This document shows, one piece after another, positions 9,101 through 15,696 of a stretch of 64,000 bases of DNA. The notes below the pieces were generated by a model, which saw only the letters and a list, made by a program, of their open reading frames with translations, was not told where the DNA came from and made no database searches. The DNA comes from Algicola sp. (GTDB lineage Bacteria; Bacteroidota; Bacteroidia; Flavobacteriales; Flavobacteriaceae): positions 69,754 through 133,753 of the forward strand of contig JAAEZI010000003.1 of NCBI GenBank assembly GCA_018222915.1, written 5' to 3'. Within the stretch, counting starts at the first letter, position 1; the number at the start of each line of letters is the position of its first letter. The position numbers and the translations under genes are program-made.

Positions 9101-11537
9101 ATGGTACCCCTACTGTTGTCCCTGGACCTGTAGGCTCGCCTGTACCTGCTGGGACCACAACGTACTCCCATGAGGTCTCCCCACTGTTAGCTGTCCAACT
9201 GATATCTGCAGTCGTACCTGTGATATTCGCAACCGTGATTCCACTAGGGGGAATACAGAACGAACCACAAGACTCAACACGTATAAAATCTATAGCCATA
9301 TCTCCCTCAAAGCCTGTGCCAGCACCGCCGTAACTGAACTCTAAGTAAATCACTTGACCAAGGTAAGCGTCTATATTGATCCCTACTGGAACCCAAGCCT
9401 CACTATCTGCCGTCTGATAATCACCAGCCCATGTAAATACATTCGTGAAAGGACCTGCTGGATCCGTTCCTACACCTACATTGAGCGTCCCCATATCATC
9501 TCCAAAAGCATGGAAAAAGAATGAAAGCTCAGCTCCGTCTAGCGCAGAAGTCAAATCAATCCCTGGGCTTATCGCAGATGCAATATCTGAAGCATTACCT
9601 GAGGCCTCGTACTCAAGGTGTGTCCCTGAACCACCGTCATAAGCATTCGCTGGTCCTGTACCAAAAGAGTTGCCACCTGCAGCTGTAATCTGCCAGTTAC
9701 CGTTAGAACCATCAAAGTTCGTTCCGGTCCAACCCGATGGTGGATCCTGATCAAAATTCTCTGTAAATATGAACGAGGAGTTCCCCGTAGCACAAGCCAC
9801 TCCAACTGGTGGTGGTGGTGGTGTGTTTAATGTCATAAAGTTTATTGGACCAATCCAGCTACTAAGCCCGTCAACACCACAGTCTCCTCGTACCCAAACC
9901 TCATAACCTGTAGTTGGCGTTAAAGACATCGCCGTATATGGATTGTCTGTCGTTGAAACACCAGATCCTGTTGGAATACCTGTCCCTTGTGGCTGTACAA
10001 CAACCTCCCAAGAGGTATTTAAACTGCCTGGAGTCCAGCTAATATCTGCAGACGTGTCTGTGATGCCATCAACTGTCAGACCCGTAGGCTCTGGACAAGA
10101 TGGAATCGCTCGAACTCTAAAATTATCAACAAATACATCGTTATCAGCAGTATCGTCAACAGTACCCTCTGATCCTAAAATACCAAACTGTACCGTCTGG
10201 CCTGAATAAGCTGTAAGATCGAACACAACCTGTGTCCCTGTAGCAGGAACAACACTCGTGTTATCCCATGTTAATAGTACCGTCCATGTCGCGCCATTAT
10301 CCGTAGATATCAAAAGCTCAACCGTGTCATCAGATCCTAACGTACCTGCCGTAGTAGAACTACCAAACTGCATGATCCCAAAATCAAAGTCTACCTGAAA
10401 AGGACCTCCTGTTAAATCAAACTGTGGAGATAGAATCCAATCGCTCTTCGCTGCCTGCCATAAATTAATCTTGTAGGCGCCTGAAAATCCATTATTAAGA
10501 AAGCCATCAGCAACCCAGTCTCCCGCTCCTAATCCCGTAGGACCATTCGCAGCATCACCATCACTAGCCTCGTCCCAACAGTTAGGAATAATCGTCGCAA
10601 AACCTTCTAAATAGTCCGGAACAAAAACATCACAAGCCGTCAAAAAGTTCACAGGTCCTGTCCAGTTACTAAAACCATCAGCACCACAATCACTTCGTAC
10701 CCATACCTCATAATCCGTCACAGCCGTTAATCCTCCAACTGTATACGGATTGTCTGTCGTTGAATCTCCCGATCCTACTGGCTCACCTGTACCAATCGGC
10801 TGTACCGCAACCTCCCATGTACCCTCTGAACCACCTGCTGTCCAGGATATCTCAGCTCCTGTGGAAGTAATGTTACTTACTGTTATGCCCGTTGGTTCAG
10901 GGCAACTTACTTCAAATATTGTTACTGTGTCAAATGCGACACCTTCGTCTTCAACAGATGTGTCGGATCCAAATGCGACTCTCAAAATCACATTAGCTTC
11001 ACCAGCCAATCCGGTAAGTGCATGTCGGGCAATCACCCAACCACCAGAGCCAGAAGCACCTCTACCTGTCCAACCTACTTGTTGGCCACCAGGGTTTCCT
11101 GCGATTGTTCCATCATTGTACCAGTTATTCGGATCACCTAGAGCTCCTACATTTTGCCATGAAGCTCCTCCATCTATAGAGGATTGTAAAACCATACCAT
11201 CCCAGCTGAATTCAGAATTCCACCAAATACTCATTTCAATAGCGGGAGCACTTAACGCTGTTAAATCAAAAACAGGACTCACCACAAAAGAATCTTCACT
11301 CGTATTGTAGTTTCCTGTCAAATTTGTTACCCAAGCATTAGCGCCAGAGTCTGCACTGTTTATCACAGCATTAGTTGGCGCTCCAAGAGCCCAGGTTCCT
11401 GCGTTGGTGTTGTCTGCAACCCAGCCTCCATCTCCAGATTCAAAATCTTCTACATAAGGGTACGACGCAATCTGCGCATCGACACACCAAATAGAAAAAA
11501 CAAGGAGGAATGATAACGAGAGTATAATTTTTTTCAT
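6126..11537 (-). CDS. Large multidomain adhesin with FN3 repeats and T9SS type B (gliding-motility) sorting domain
   Basis: The 1803-aa protein starts with a signal peptide (about 1-21). A MAM-like/choice-of-anchor J head follows (about 25-210), then FN3 (about 213-300), a jelly-roll domain (about 305-478), FN3 (about 482-570), a Pro-rich linker (TPPPPP), a third jelly-roll domain (about 585-760) and FN3 (about 765-850). Next come a Cys-containing CUB-like domain (about 860-970), Ig-like and pre-peptidase-C-like segments (about 970-1340), two related repeats ending TIYVRIE/TIYARVE and SFDLI/AFDLI (about 1415-1610), and an Ig-like domain. The C-terminus is a type B sorting domain (from about 1725: QGISPNGDGMNDIFDL to the end). 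Residues 219-1064 are encoded by the DNA repeated in the partial adhesin at the left edge. It is first in a likely operon with PorP/SprF and OmpA partners. Ligand unknown. Confidence 0.93.
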   Translation of the reverse strand: MKKIILSLSFLLVFSIWCVDAQIASYPYVEDFESGDGGWVADNTNAGTWALGAPTNAVINSADSGANAWVTNLTGNYNTSEDSFVVSPVFDLTALSAPAIEMSIWWNSEFSWDGMVLQSSIDGGASWQNVGALGDPNNWYNDGTIAGNPGGQQVGWTGRGASGSGGWVIARHALTGLAGEANVILRVAFGSDTSVEDEGVAFDTVTIFEVSCPEPTGITVSNITSTGAEISWTAGGSEGTWEVAVQPIGTGEPVGSGDSTTDNPYTVGGLTAVTDYEVWVRSDCGADGFSNWTGPVNFLTACDVFVPDYLEGFATIIPNCWDEASDGDAANGPTGLGAGDWVADGFLNNGFSGAYKINLWQAAKSDWILSPQFDLTGGPFQVDFDFGIMQFGSSTTAGTLGSDDTVELLISTDNGATWTVLLTWDNTSVVPATGTQVVFDLTAYSGQTVQFGILGSEGTVDDTADNDVFVDNFRVRAIPSCPEPTGLTVDGITDTSADISWTPGSLNTSWEVVVQPQGTGIPTGSGVSTTDNPYTAMSLTPTTGYEVWVRGDCGVDGLSSWIGPINFMTLNTPPPPPVGVACATGNSSFIFTENFDQDPPSGWTGTNFDGSNGNWQITAAGGNSFGTGPANAYDGGSGTHLEYEASGNASDIASAISPGIDLTSALDGAELSFFFHAFGDDMGTLNVGVGTDPAGPFTNVFTWAGDYQTADSEAWVPVGINIDAYLGQVIYLEFSYGGAGTGFEGDMAIDFIRVESCGSFCIPPSGITVANITGTTADISWTANSGETSWEYVVVPAGTGEPTGPGTTVGVPSADITGLSFETAYEVWVRADCGSEFSIWSGPVNFTTTIQTNFDVDCAAGPITGSLCYGNNDSEIFTYTSSDGSPLNFTINLGEIEGAPFDFLVVFDTDGTELYNGEGNDGDITGLTFQSTGDTISFQIQSDGSVSCESGSFCCSDGIDYTVACATCINPTATYQVIDDCDNGDQFLIDVNVTSLGDATSLTISNNIDANTVAVPSVGVYQIGPFPFLVDVVVTVSNDQDVNCVINSSPIQLLACPPENDNPCNATVAVVNDDQSCDLTTPGSLIEATDSGVPSGSCGGNPDDDVWFEFTALSEVQLISLVNIAGGGFNTDHALYEGTCDGLVELECTDGTASVTPPLVIGNTYYIRVFSGGNNPETTTFDLCIKEAPTNIICENAENFCAEAGGALTTSNIVGIPDPTDIACLFSAPNPTWNIIQIGDPGLIEIQINQVDDAGNGLDVDFVLWGPFADLESACGNLDLGCPNPGGDCPNNTSSPDFYPFGNIADCSYSASATENLTIDNALTGEIYILLVTNFSDDPGTISISQTNDGGPNDGNITAEIEVDLGPDQNFCGFPDYTLNAVSPFADTYEWYDDGFIIDGETGPTLTVTGSSTYTVIAYDEQCDAQAQDSITLVFGQEPVANAVPDIITCDDISADNIEDFDLEMQTDGVLGSQLPADFNVTYHLTLADAQADTGALTSPYTNISNPQTIYVRIEDANAEFCFATTSFDLIISGPTPTAASVPLEVCDDDTDGVALFDLAGHDANILDGQSATDFSVSYYETEADAEAGVGAIDTSVLYSSASQTIYARVESNIAFDCYSTVAFDLIVTPLPSTTFSTDFDYEVCPNATVPIEITATPNNYSLSDVTIVWYRDGGVIAGENGLTLPVLEAGLYEIEVTYNDGSQCSSITAQTVIELESCVIPQGISPNGDGMNDIFDLSSYNVSKLEIFNRNGTLVYSKENYTNEWHGQSNDGEELPVGTYFYTMNYDNGKQRAAWVYIQRLK
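8346..10883. repeat. Right copy of the >=2.54-kb direct repeat inside the 1803-aa adhesin gene
   Basis: Matches bases 1-2538 throughout the lines compared. It encodes residues about 219-1064. The upstream boundary falls at the first strand of the first FN3 domain (ITVSN here, LTVSN in the other copy), so the two genes differ in head domain but share the FN3/jelly-roll stalk. Hand counts of a few 60-base lines suggest the repeat is richer in G+C (about 42-55%) than flanking adhesin sequence (about 33-43%). Confidence 0.93.
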
Positions 11538-11591
11538 ATTAATGAATGCTATTAAATTATTTTAATTAATTGACAGTTAGCGCCTTAAGTT

Positions 11592-11621
11592 TAGTCCTTT
11601 AGGGGAGTACGGACTATTCCC
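11592..11621 (-). promoter_or_regulatory. Candidate H-type pseudoknot in the leader of the 1803-aa adhesin mRNA
   Basis: On the minus-strand RNA the order is GGGA - A - UAGUCC - GUAC - UCCC - CUAAA - GGACUA. GGGA can pair with UCCC, and UAGUCC with GGACUA. The two stems interlock in H-type pseudoknot order. A near-consensus -7 box (TTATTTTG, minus strand, 11624-11631) lies just upstream, so the mRNA could start at or next to the first G. Function unknown; could also be chance. Confidence 0.4.
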
Positions 11622-11756
11622 GACAAAATAAGTCATTGCTATAAGACTTAAATAAGTAACCGAAGATAAAAAAAATGCCAGTTAACATACTGTTAACAAT
11701 GTTATAATAGATAAAAAGCAATTATTATCGACAAAAAGAAAAGGAGTTCTAAAATC

Positions 11757-12722
11757 TTATAATTCAGTTACATTTAATCGCAGGTAAACTGGAAAATGAT
11801 CACTATAACCTCCTTTGTATTTTCTTCCAACATAAGTTCTGAATGGTTGCCCTTTAAACTTTCCTTTGTACTGGGTCAAAAAAGCTTCATCAAATATATC
11901 AGCTTCATCAAATTTCAGACAATTTAAACCTGTTTCAAAAAAGTTCGTAGAACAAAGTATCTGATCAAACAAGTTCCATCTAAAATTGTGGTTTAAACTG
12001 CCTCTATTATATGATAGCAATGTTTCCATTGGATTAAATAGGTTACTGGCTTTAGTCAAATGCTTTATACTATCATTTGCTGGGTTATCATTAAAATCTC
12101 CCATCACTAAAATTTTAGCATCGGCATCCTCCGCTTTAATCTTACCAATGATTTCAACGACTTTTTGCGCAGCTGTCATTCGTTTCGGTGATGATTCTAT
12201 TACGCCTTCTCTTCGCGAAGGCCAGTGATTCACAATGCAGTGTATCTTTTCAGCATGTAATTCTCCCGTGACAACCAAAATATCTCGGGTATAATCTTGA
12301 GCGCCAATGTCATCCTCAAGATAAATGCCAAAGGTTTGAGAATGCTCTACCGTAAAAACAGTTTTATCATATATCAATGCCACATCGATTCCTCGCTCAT
12401 CCTGTGAATTATAATGAACAAACCCATAATTATGACTCGCAAGTTCTTTGCTTTGAATTAAATCCCGAACAACGTTTTTGTTTTCAACTTCAGCTAATCC
12501 AACTATTGCTGGCGGCTTCACAGACTCCTTTGGACCAATTTTAGAAATTACCTGACCTAGTTTGTAGAGTTTTCTTTCGTAACGATTTTTTGTCCAGCGT
12601 TTCTCTGAACCTGGCAAAAAATCGTCATCAAATTTTGAAGCATCAGTATGTATATCAAAAAGATTTTCGAGATTATAAAATGCTATGGTATACGATGTTG
12701 TTTTCAAGTCTTTGGAATCCAC
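11757..12722 (-). CDS. Endonuclease/exonuclease/phosphatase (EEP) family protein
   Basis: The 321-aa protein carries EEP-fold motifs in order: YNLENLFD near the N-terminus, VGLAEVEN (metal-binding Glu), a VNHWPSRR segment with the catalytic His, MGDFNDNP (Asp/Asn pair) and a C-terminal YSDHFPV with the catalytic Asp-His. The fold hydrolyses phosphodiester bonds in nucleic acids or phospholipids, and the substrate here cannot be told. No signal peptide is evident. The start is GTG at 12720-12722: no ATG lies between the upstream in-frame stop and the first motif, and an exact -7 box (TAAATTTG, minus strand, 12727-12734) ends four bases before it, suggesting a leaderless mRNA. The gene is divergent from hflX, with 72 bp between start codons. 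Confidence 0.85.
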   Translation of the reverse strand: MDSKDLKTTSYTIAFYNLENLFDIHTDASKFDDDFLPGSEKRWTKNRYERKLYKLGQVISKIGPKESVKPPAIVGLAEVENKNVVRDLIQSKELASHNYGFVHYNSQDERGIDVALIYDKTVFTVEHSQTFGIYLEDDIGAQDYTRDILVVTGELHAEKIHCIVNHWPSRREGVIESSPKRMTAAQKVVEIIGKIKAEDADAKILVMGDFNDNPANDSIKHLTKASNLFNPMETLLSYNRGSLNHNFRWNLFDQILCSTNFFETGLNCLKFDEADIFDEAFLTQYKGKFKGQPFRTYVGRKYKGGYSDHFPVYLRLNVTEL

Positions 12723-12726
12723 AACA

Positions 12727-12734
12727 CAAATTTA
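12727..12734 (-). promoter_or_regulatory. -7 promoter box of the EEP gene, 4 nt before its GTG start
   Basis: TAAATTTG on the minus strand matches the Bacteroidota -7 consensus TAnnTTTG exactly and ends four bases before the GTG codon. No convincing -33 TTG at the usual 17-23 bp distance was found. Confidence 0.55.
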
Positions 12735-12769
12735 AGTTTTAAAAAGCAATGGGCGAAGATTCAATTATG

Positions 12770-12777
12770 TAACTTTG
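12770..12777 (+). promoter_or_regulatory. -7 promoter box of hflX
   Basis: TAACTTTG matches TAnnTTTG and lies 17 nt upstream of the ATG at 12795. This supports a start there rather than at upstream in-frame codons, which would precede the transcription start. Confidence 0.55.
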
Positions 12778-12794
12778 TTTTTTTATTTGAATAT

Positions 12795-14009
12795 ATGATT
12801 GAAAAGAAAGATATAGAATTAGAGAGAGCTGTTCTTATTGGTGTCGTTACCAGAGAACAAAATGAAGAACAGTCTAAAGAGTATTTAGATGAATTGGAAT
12901 TTTTAACTTATACTGCAGGTGGTGAGGTCTTGAAACGCTTTACCCAAAAAATGGACATGCCGAACCCTAAAACGTTTATTGGTTCTGGGAAAATGAAAGA
13001 AGTGCAACAGTTCATTGAAGACCATGATGTGGGTACCGCTATTTTTGATGATGAATTATCGGCAGCACAAGAGAGAAATATCAGTAAAATTTTAGGCTGT
13101 AAAGTATTAGACAGAACCAATCTTATTCTTGACATCTTTGCACAGCGTGCCACAACTAGTTACGCCAGAACCCAAGTAGAATTAGCCCAATGCGAGTACT
13201 TACTTCCGAGGTTAAAAGGAATGTGGACGCATCTCGAACGTCAAAAAGGTGGTATTGGAATGCGAGGTCCTGGAGAAACGGAGATAGAAACCGATAGACG
13301 TATCGTTCGTGATAAAATCGCTTTACTTAAAGCGAAAATCAAAACGATCGACAAACAAATGGCTGTACAGCGAGGTAATCGTGGCAAGATGGTGAGAGTG
13401 GCTTTGGTTGGTTATACCAATGTTGGGAAATCCACACTCATGAACGTGATTAGTAAAAGTGATGTATTTGCCGAGAATAAGTTATTTGCCACTTTAGACA
13501 CGACCGTGAGAAAAGTGGTGATTCAGAACCTACCATTTTTATTAACTGATACCGTTGGATTTATTAGAAAATTACCAACACAACTTGTTGAATCGTTCAA
13601 GAGTACACTAGATGAAGTTCGAGAGGCTGATTTGTTGCTTCACGTGGTTGATATTTCACATCCTAATTTTGAGGAACATATCGATTCAGTAAATAAAATC
13701 TTAGGAGAAATTGATAGTGCTGATAAGCCTACTATTATGGTATTCAATAAAATTGATGCTTATCAACCTGAACCTTTTGATGATGATGACCTGGTTACGG
13801 AACGAACCTCATCACATTACACTTTAGAGGAATGGAAAAACACATGGATGAACCGAATTGGGAATAATGCCCTATTTATTTCAGCATTAAATAAAAAGAA
13901 TTTAGACACTTTTAAAAAACGTGTTTATGATGAAGTCAGAGAAATTCATGTAACCCGTTTCCCTTATAATCATTTCTTATATCCTGATTATACGGAAGAG
14001 GAAGAATAA
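12795..14009 (+). CDS. hflX: Ribosome-associated GTPase HflX
   Basis: The 404-aa protein has an N-terminal HflX subdomain 1 (about 10-110, including TAGGE, KTFIGSGK and FDDELSAAQERN), then the conserved RGPGETEIETDRR segment, a coiled helix, and the GTPase domain. GTPase motifs are G1 GYTNVGKST (about 205), G3 DTVGF (about 251) and G4 NKID (about 317). HflX binds the 50S subunit and splits stalled or hibernating ribosomes in a GTP-dependent way. The frame is open further upstream, but the ATG at 12795 matches the family N-terminus and follows the -7 box at 12770-12777. A strong bidirectional terminator follows. Confidence 0.97.
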   Translation: MIEKKDIELERAVLIGVVTREQNEEQSKEYLDELEFLTYTAGGEVLKRFTQKMDMPNPKTFIGSGKMKEVQQFIEDHDVGTAIFDDELSAAQERNISKILGCKVLDRTNLILDIFAQRATTSYARTQVELAQCEYLLPRLKGMWTHLERQKGGIGMRGPGETEIETDRRIVRDKIALLKAKIKTIDKQMAVQRGNRGKMVRVALVGYTNVGKSTLMNVISKSDVFAENKLFATLDTTVRKVVIQNLPFLLTDTVGFIRKLPTQLVESFKSTLDEVREADLLLHVVDISHPNFEEHIDSVNKILGEIDSADKPTIMVFNKIDAYQPEPFDDDDLVTERTSSHYTLEEWKNTWMNRIGNNALFISALNKKNLDTFKKRVYDEVREIHVTRFPYNHFLYPDYTEEEE

Positions 14010-14022
14010 TGTATTTTATTAC

Positions 14023-14055
14023 AAAAAAAGCACCTTGGTAAAAGGTGCTTTTTTT
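14023..14055. terminator. Bidirectional terminator between hflX and the DUF3078 gene
   Basis: Perfect 14-bp inverted repeat: left arm 14023-14036 (A7 then GCACCTT) and right arm 14042-14055 (AAGGTGC then T7), with a 5-nt loop. A- and T-tracts flank the GC core on both sides, so it can serve both convergent genes. Confidence 0.9.
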
Positions 14056-14071
14056 AATATGAATACTGACT

Positions 14072-15013
14072 TTAGAATTTATAAGTCAATCCTAAGGTGT
14101 AGTAAGTTTGCAAATCGTTATCAACACTTTCGAAAGTTGGAATATCGGCTGGATTACCATCAAATTGTGCTAATGCATAATTTAAGGCCTCTTGTTTGTT
14201 ACTTCTTAAAGCAAAGTCAAAACCGACACCAATTTTCTTCCATAAGGTATAGCTAAATGAGTTCGTCCATGTAAAGTTTGATAAGTCACCACTCTCATAG
14301 CTCTGGAAAGTTGAAAAGTTGGTTTTAAAGTTAATCTTGCCAATTTTACGTGTATAGTCGGCTACGATTTTGGCACCTAAAGACGATTCAAATACGGCAT
14401 CGTTATCTGCAAATACGAAGTTGTAGTTTAGGGGATGAATCACCACAATTAAATTATCGATTGGCGTCCAAGTAGCACCAATACCAACATCCAAATATCC
14501 TGGATCATTAAAGTTATCGAGGATGGTTGTTCTGTATTCCATTAATGCAGAAGCTGCTAGAGTTTCACTTAAGTTTCTACCATAAAGTGATGAAATATTA
14601 AAAACATCCGTTGTGGGATTAAAGCCATCATCCTCATCAGTGCCGTTATCTTTATTATCCAATTTCACCCAACTGAGATTTGTTGTTAGTGAATTTCTCC
14701 AGAAAAACTTATCCTCAATTAAGTTAGCGTAAGCATTCACCGTAAATCCGATATTTCCAGAGGAGTTATTCGGTACGCCTTGAGCATACCAGTTATTGAA
14801 ATTAGACAAGCTACCACCAATAACTCCAAAAGCTCCAACGCGCCATCCAGGAAGCGCATCAATTTGAGCTTGTAAGGCATCCGCTTCTGCTTGTGCAGCA
14901 TCTGCTATGGCTTGTTTTTCTGCCTTTTGTGCTTCTAATTCTTCTTTGGTTTGTGAATAACCAAAAACTACAGTCAATAAAAATATTGTAGATAAAAGTA
15001 ACTTTTTAGTCAT
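14072..15013 (-). CDS. DUF3078 domain-containing outer-membrane-like protein
   Basis: The 313-aa protein has a signal peptide (MTKKLLLSTIFLLTVVFGYSQ). A short Glu/Ala/Gln-rich helical, coiled-coil-like stretch (about 22-55) follows, then a beta-rich domain typical of DUF3078, with repeated aromatic strands and a terminal Phe (LGLTYKF) as in outer-membrane barrels. Function is not established. The start is set at 15013, not at the upstream in-frame ATG 15046, because an exact -7 box (TATATTTG, minus strand, 15049-15056) would place transcription start at about 15045. The gene sits downstream of the SUF/DUF2480 block, a neighbourhood I associate with this family in flavobacteria (recall, not checked). 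Confidence 0.85.
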   Translation of the reverse strand: MTKKLLLSTIFLLTVVFGYSQTKEELEAQKAEKQAIADAAQAEADALQAQIDALPGWRVGAFGVIGGSLSNFNNWYAQGVPNNSSGNIGFTVNAYANLIEDKFFWRNSLTTNLSWVKLDNKDNGTDEDDGFNPTTDVFNISSLYGRNLSETLAASALMEYRTTILDNFNDPGYLDVGIGATWTPIDNLIVVIHPLNYNFVFADNDAVFESSLGAKIVADYTRKIGKINFKTNFSTFQSYESGDLSNFTWTNSFSYTLWKKIGVGFDFALRSNKQEALNYALAQFDGNPADIPTFESVDNDLQTYYTLGLTYKF

Positions 15014-15048
15014 AATATTAGTTTTAAAGTTTTTTAATAATTCCATTG

Positions 15049-15080
15049 CAAATATAATTCATAACGTATTTGACTACCAA
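15049..15080 (-). promoter_or_regulatory. Promoter of the DUF3078 gene
   Basis: Minus strand TTG (15078-15080), a 21-bp gap, then TATATTTG (15049-15056), an exact match to the Bacteroidota -33/-7 pattern. It decides the start codon of the gene. Confidence 0.65.
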
Positions 15081-15168
15081 TAAGTTTGAATTAATTTTAC
15101 TTCTAAAAAATACTAATTTTTGTGTTTTAGACACTCGTTTTAGTAAGAGGTCACAAGATTTATAATTA

Positions 15169-15675
15169 TTATTTTCTTTTGTAAAGTGGTACAGAAGAGC
15201 AGGCTTCACCAAACATGATAGACTTTGCCACTGGTTTTAGTCGTTTTGCCAACATTAAATAAGCATTTGTTGGGACCGGCTTATGAGAACACCCTTTTAT
15301 AATAAGTGGTTTGTCTGAATAAGGTTGCACATCCAGTTTGCCAATAATGTCTTGATAAATAGCTGTTTCTAAAGCTTCCAAATTGCCAAGCACCACTTTC
15401 TTAACGTATGGTTCCAATGCAATGGTCATCAGCATGTAAGCCCAAGCCGGAACAATAGCTTCTGACGAACATGTCAAGGCCACAAATTGGTTTTGGTGTT
15501 GCGACCAGTCATAATCCTTGACGCGTTGTCTAAATTCTTTTTCTCTTAAAACAAACCCTTCATAAAGCCATTCCTTAATATCAAATACAAAGCGTTCTCC
15601 TTCTGGATAATAATCCTCAAGATCTACGACCATTAATTTACTCAAGGCGACTCTATTTACAATCTCTTCTGCCAT
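15169..15675 (-). CDS. DUF2480 family protein
   Basis: The 168-aa protein is soluble-looking and has no signal peptide. It fits the DUF2480 family, with an N-terminal MAEEIVNRVA-like start and the conserved sequence KGCSHKPVPTNAYL. Several Cys residues (ALTCSSEA, IIKGCSH, GEACSS) are compatible with a role near Fe-S biogenesis. That role is only suggested by its place after the suf genes. The biochemical function is unknown. It lies 21 bp after the ABC transporter gene, yet has its own exact -7 box TAAATTTG (minus strand, 15680-15687) ending four bases before the ATG. Confidence 0.85.
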   Translation of the reverse strand: MAEEIVNRVALSKLMVVDLEDYYPEGERFVFDIKEWLYEGFVLREKEFRQRVKDYDWSQHQNQFVALTCSSEAIVPAWAYMLMTIALEPYVKKVVLGNLEALETAIYQDIIGKLDVQPYSDKPLIIKGCSHKPVPTNAYLMLAKRLKPVAKSIMFGEACSSVPLYKRK

Positions 15676-15679
15676 AGTT

Positions 15680-15687
15680 CAAATTTA
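15680..15687 (-). promoter_or_regulatory. -7 box of the DUF2480 gene, 4 nt before the ATG
   Basis: TAAATTTG on the minus strand, in the short gap between the ABC transporter stop codon and the DUF2480 start. It would give a leaderless mRNA. Confidence 0.5.
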
Positions 15688-15696
15688 ATCAATTAT

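Noticed and set aside
1-10883. Insertion sequence or transposon as the source of the duplication
   Set aside because: The repeat is purely coding, with no transposase or terminal inverted repeats seen at the visible boundary.
10750-11310. 186-codon open frame on the plus strand inside the adhesin gene
   Set aside because: It lies opposite an unbroken 1803-codon gene with clear domains. Its translation is Pro/Ser/Thr-rich with no recognisable fold, as expected for an antisense shadow.
12648-12794. 49-residue N-terminal extension of HflX
   Set aside because: Upstream of the -7 box at 12770 and unlike the family N-terminus.
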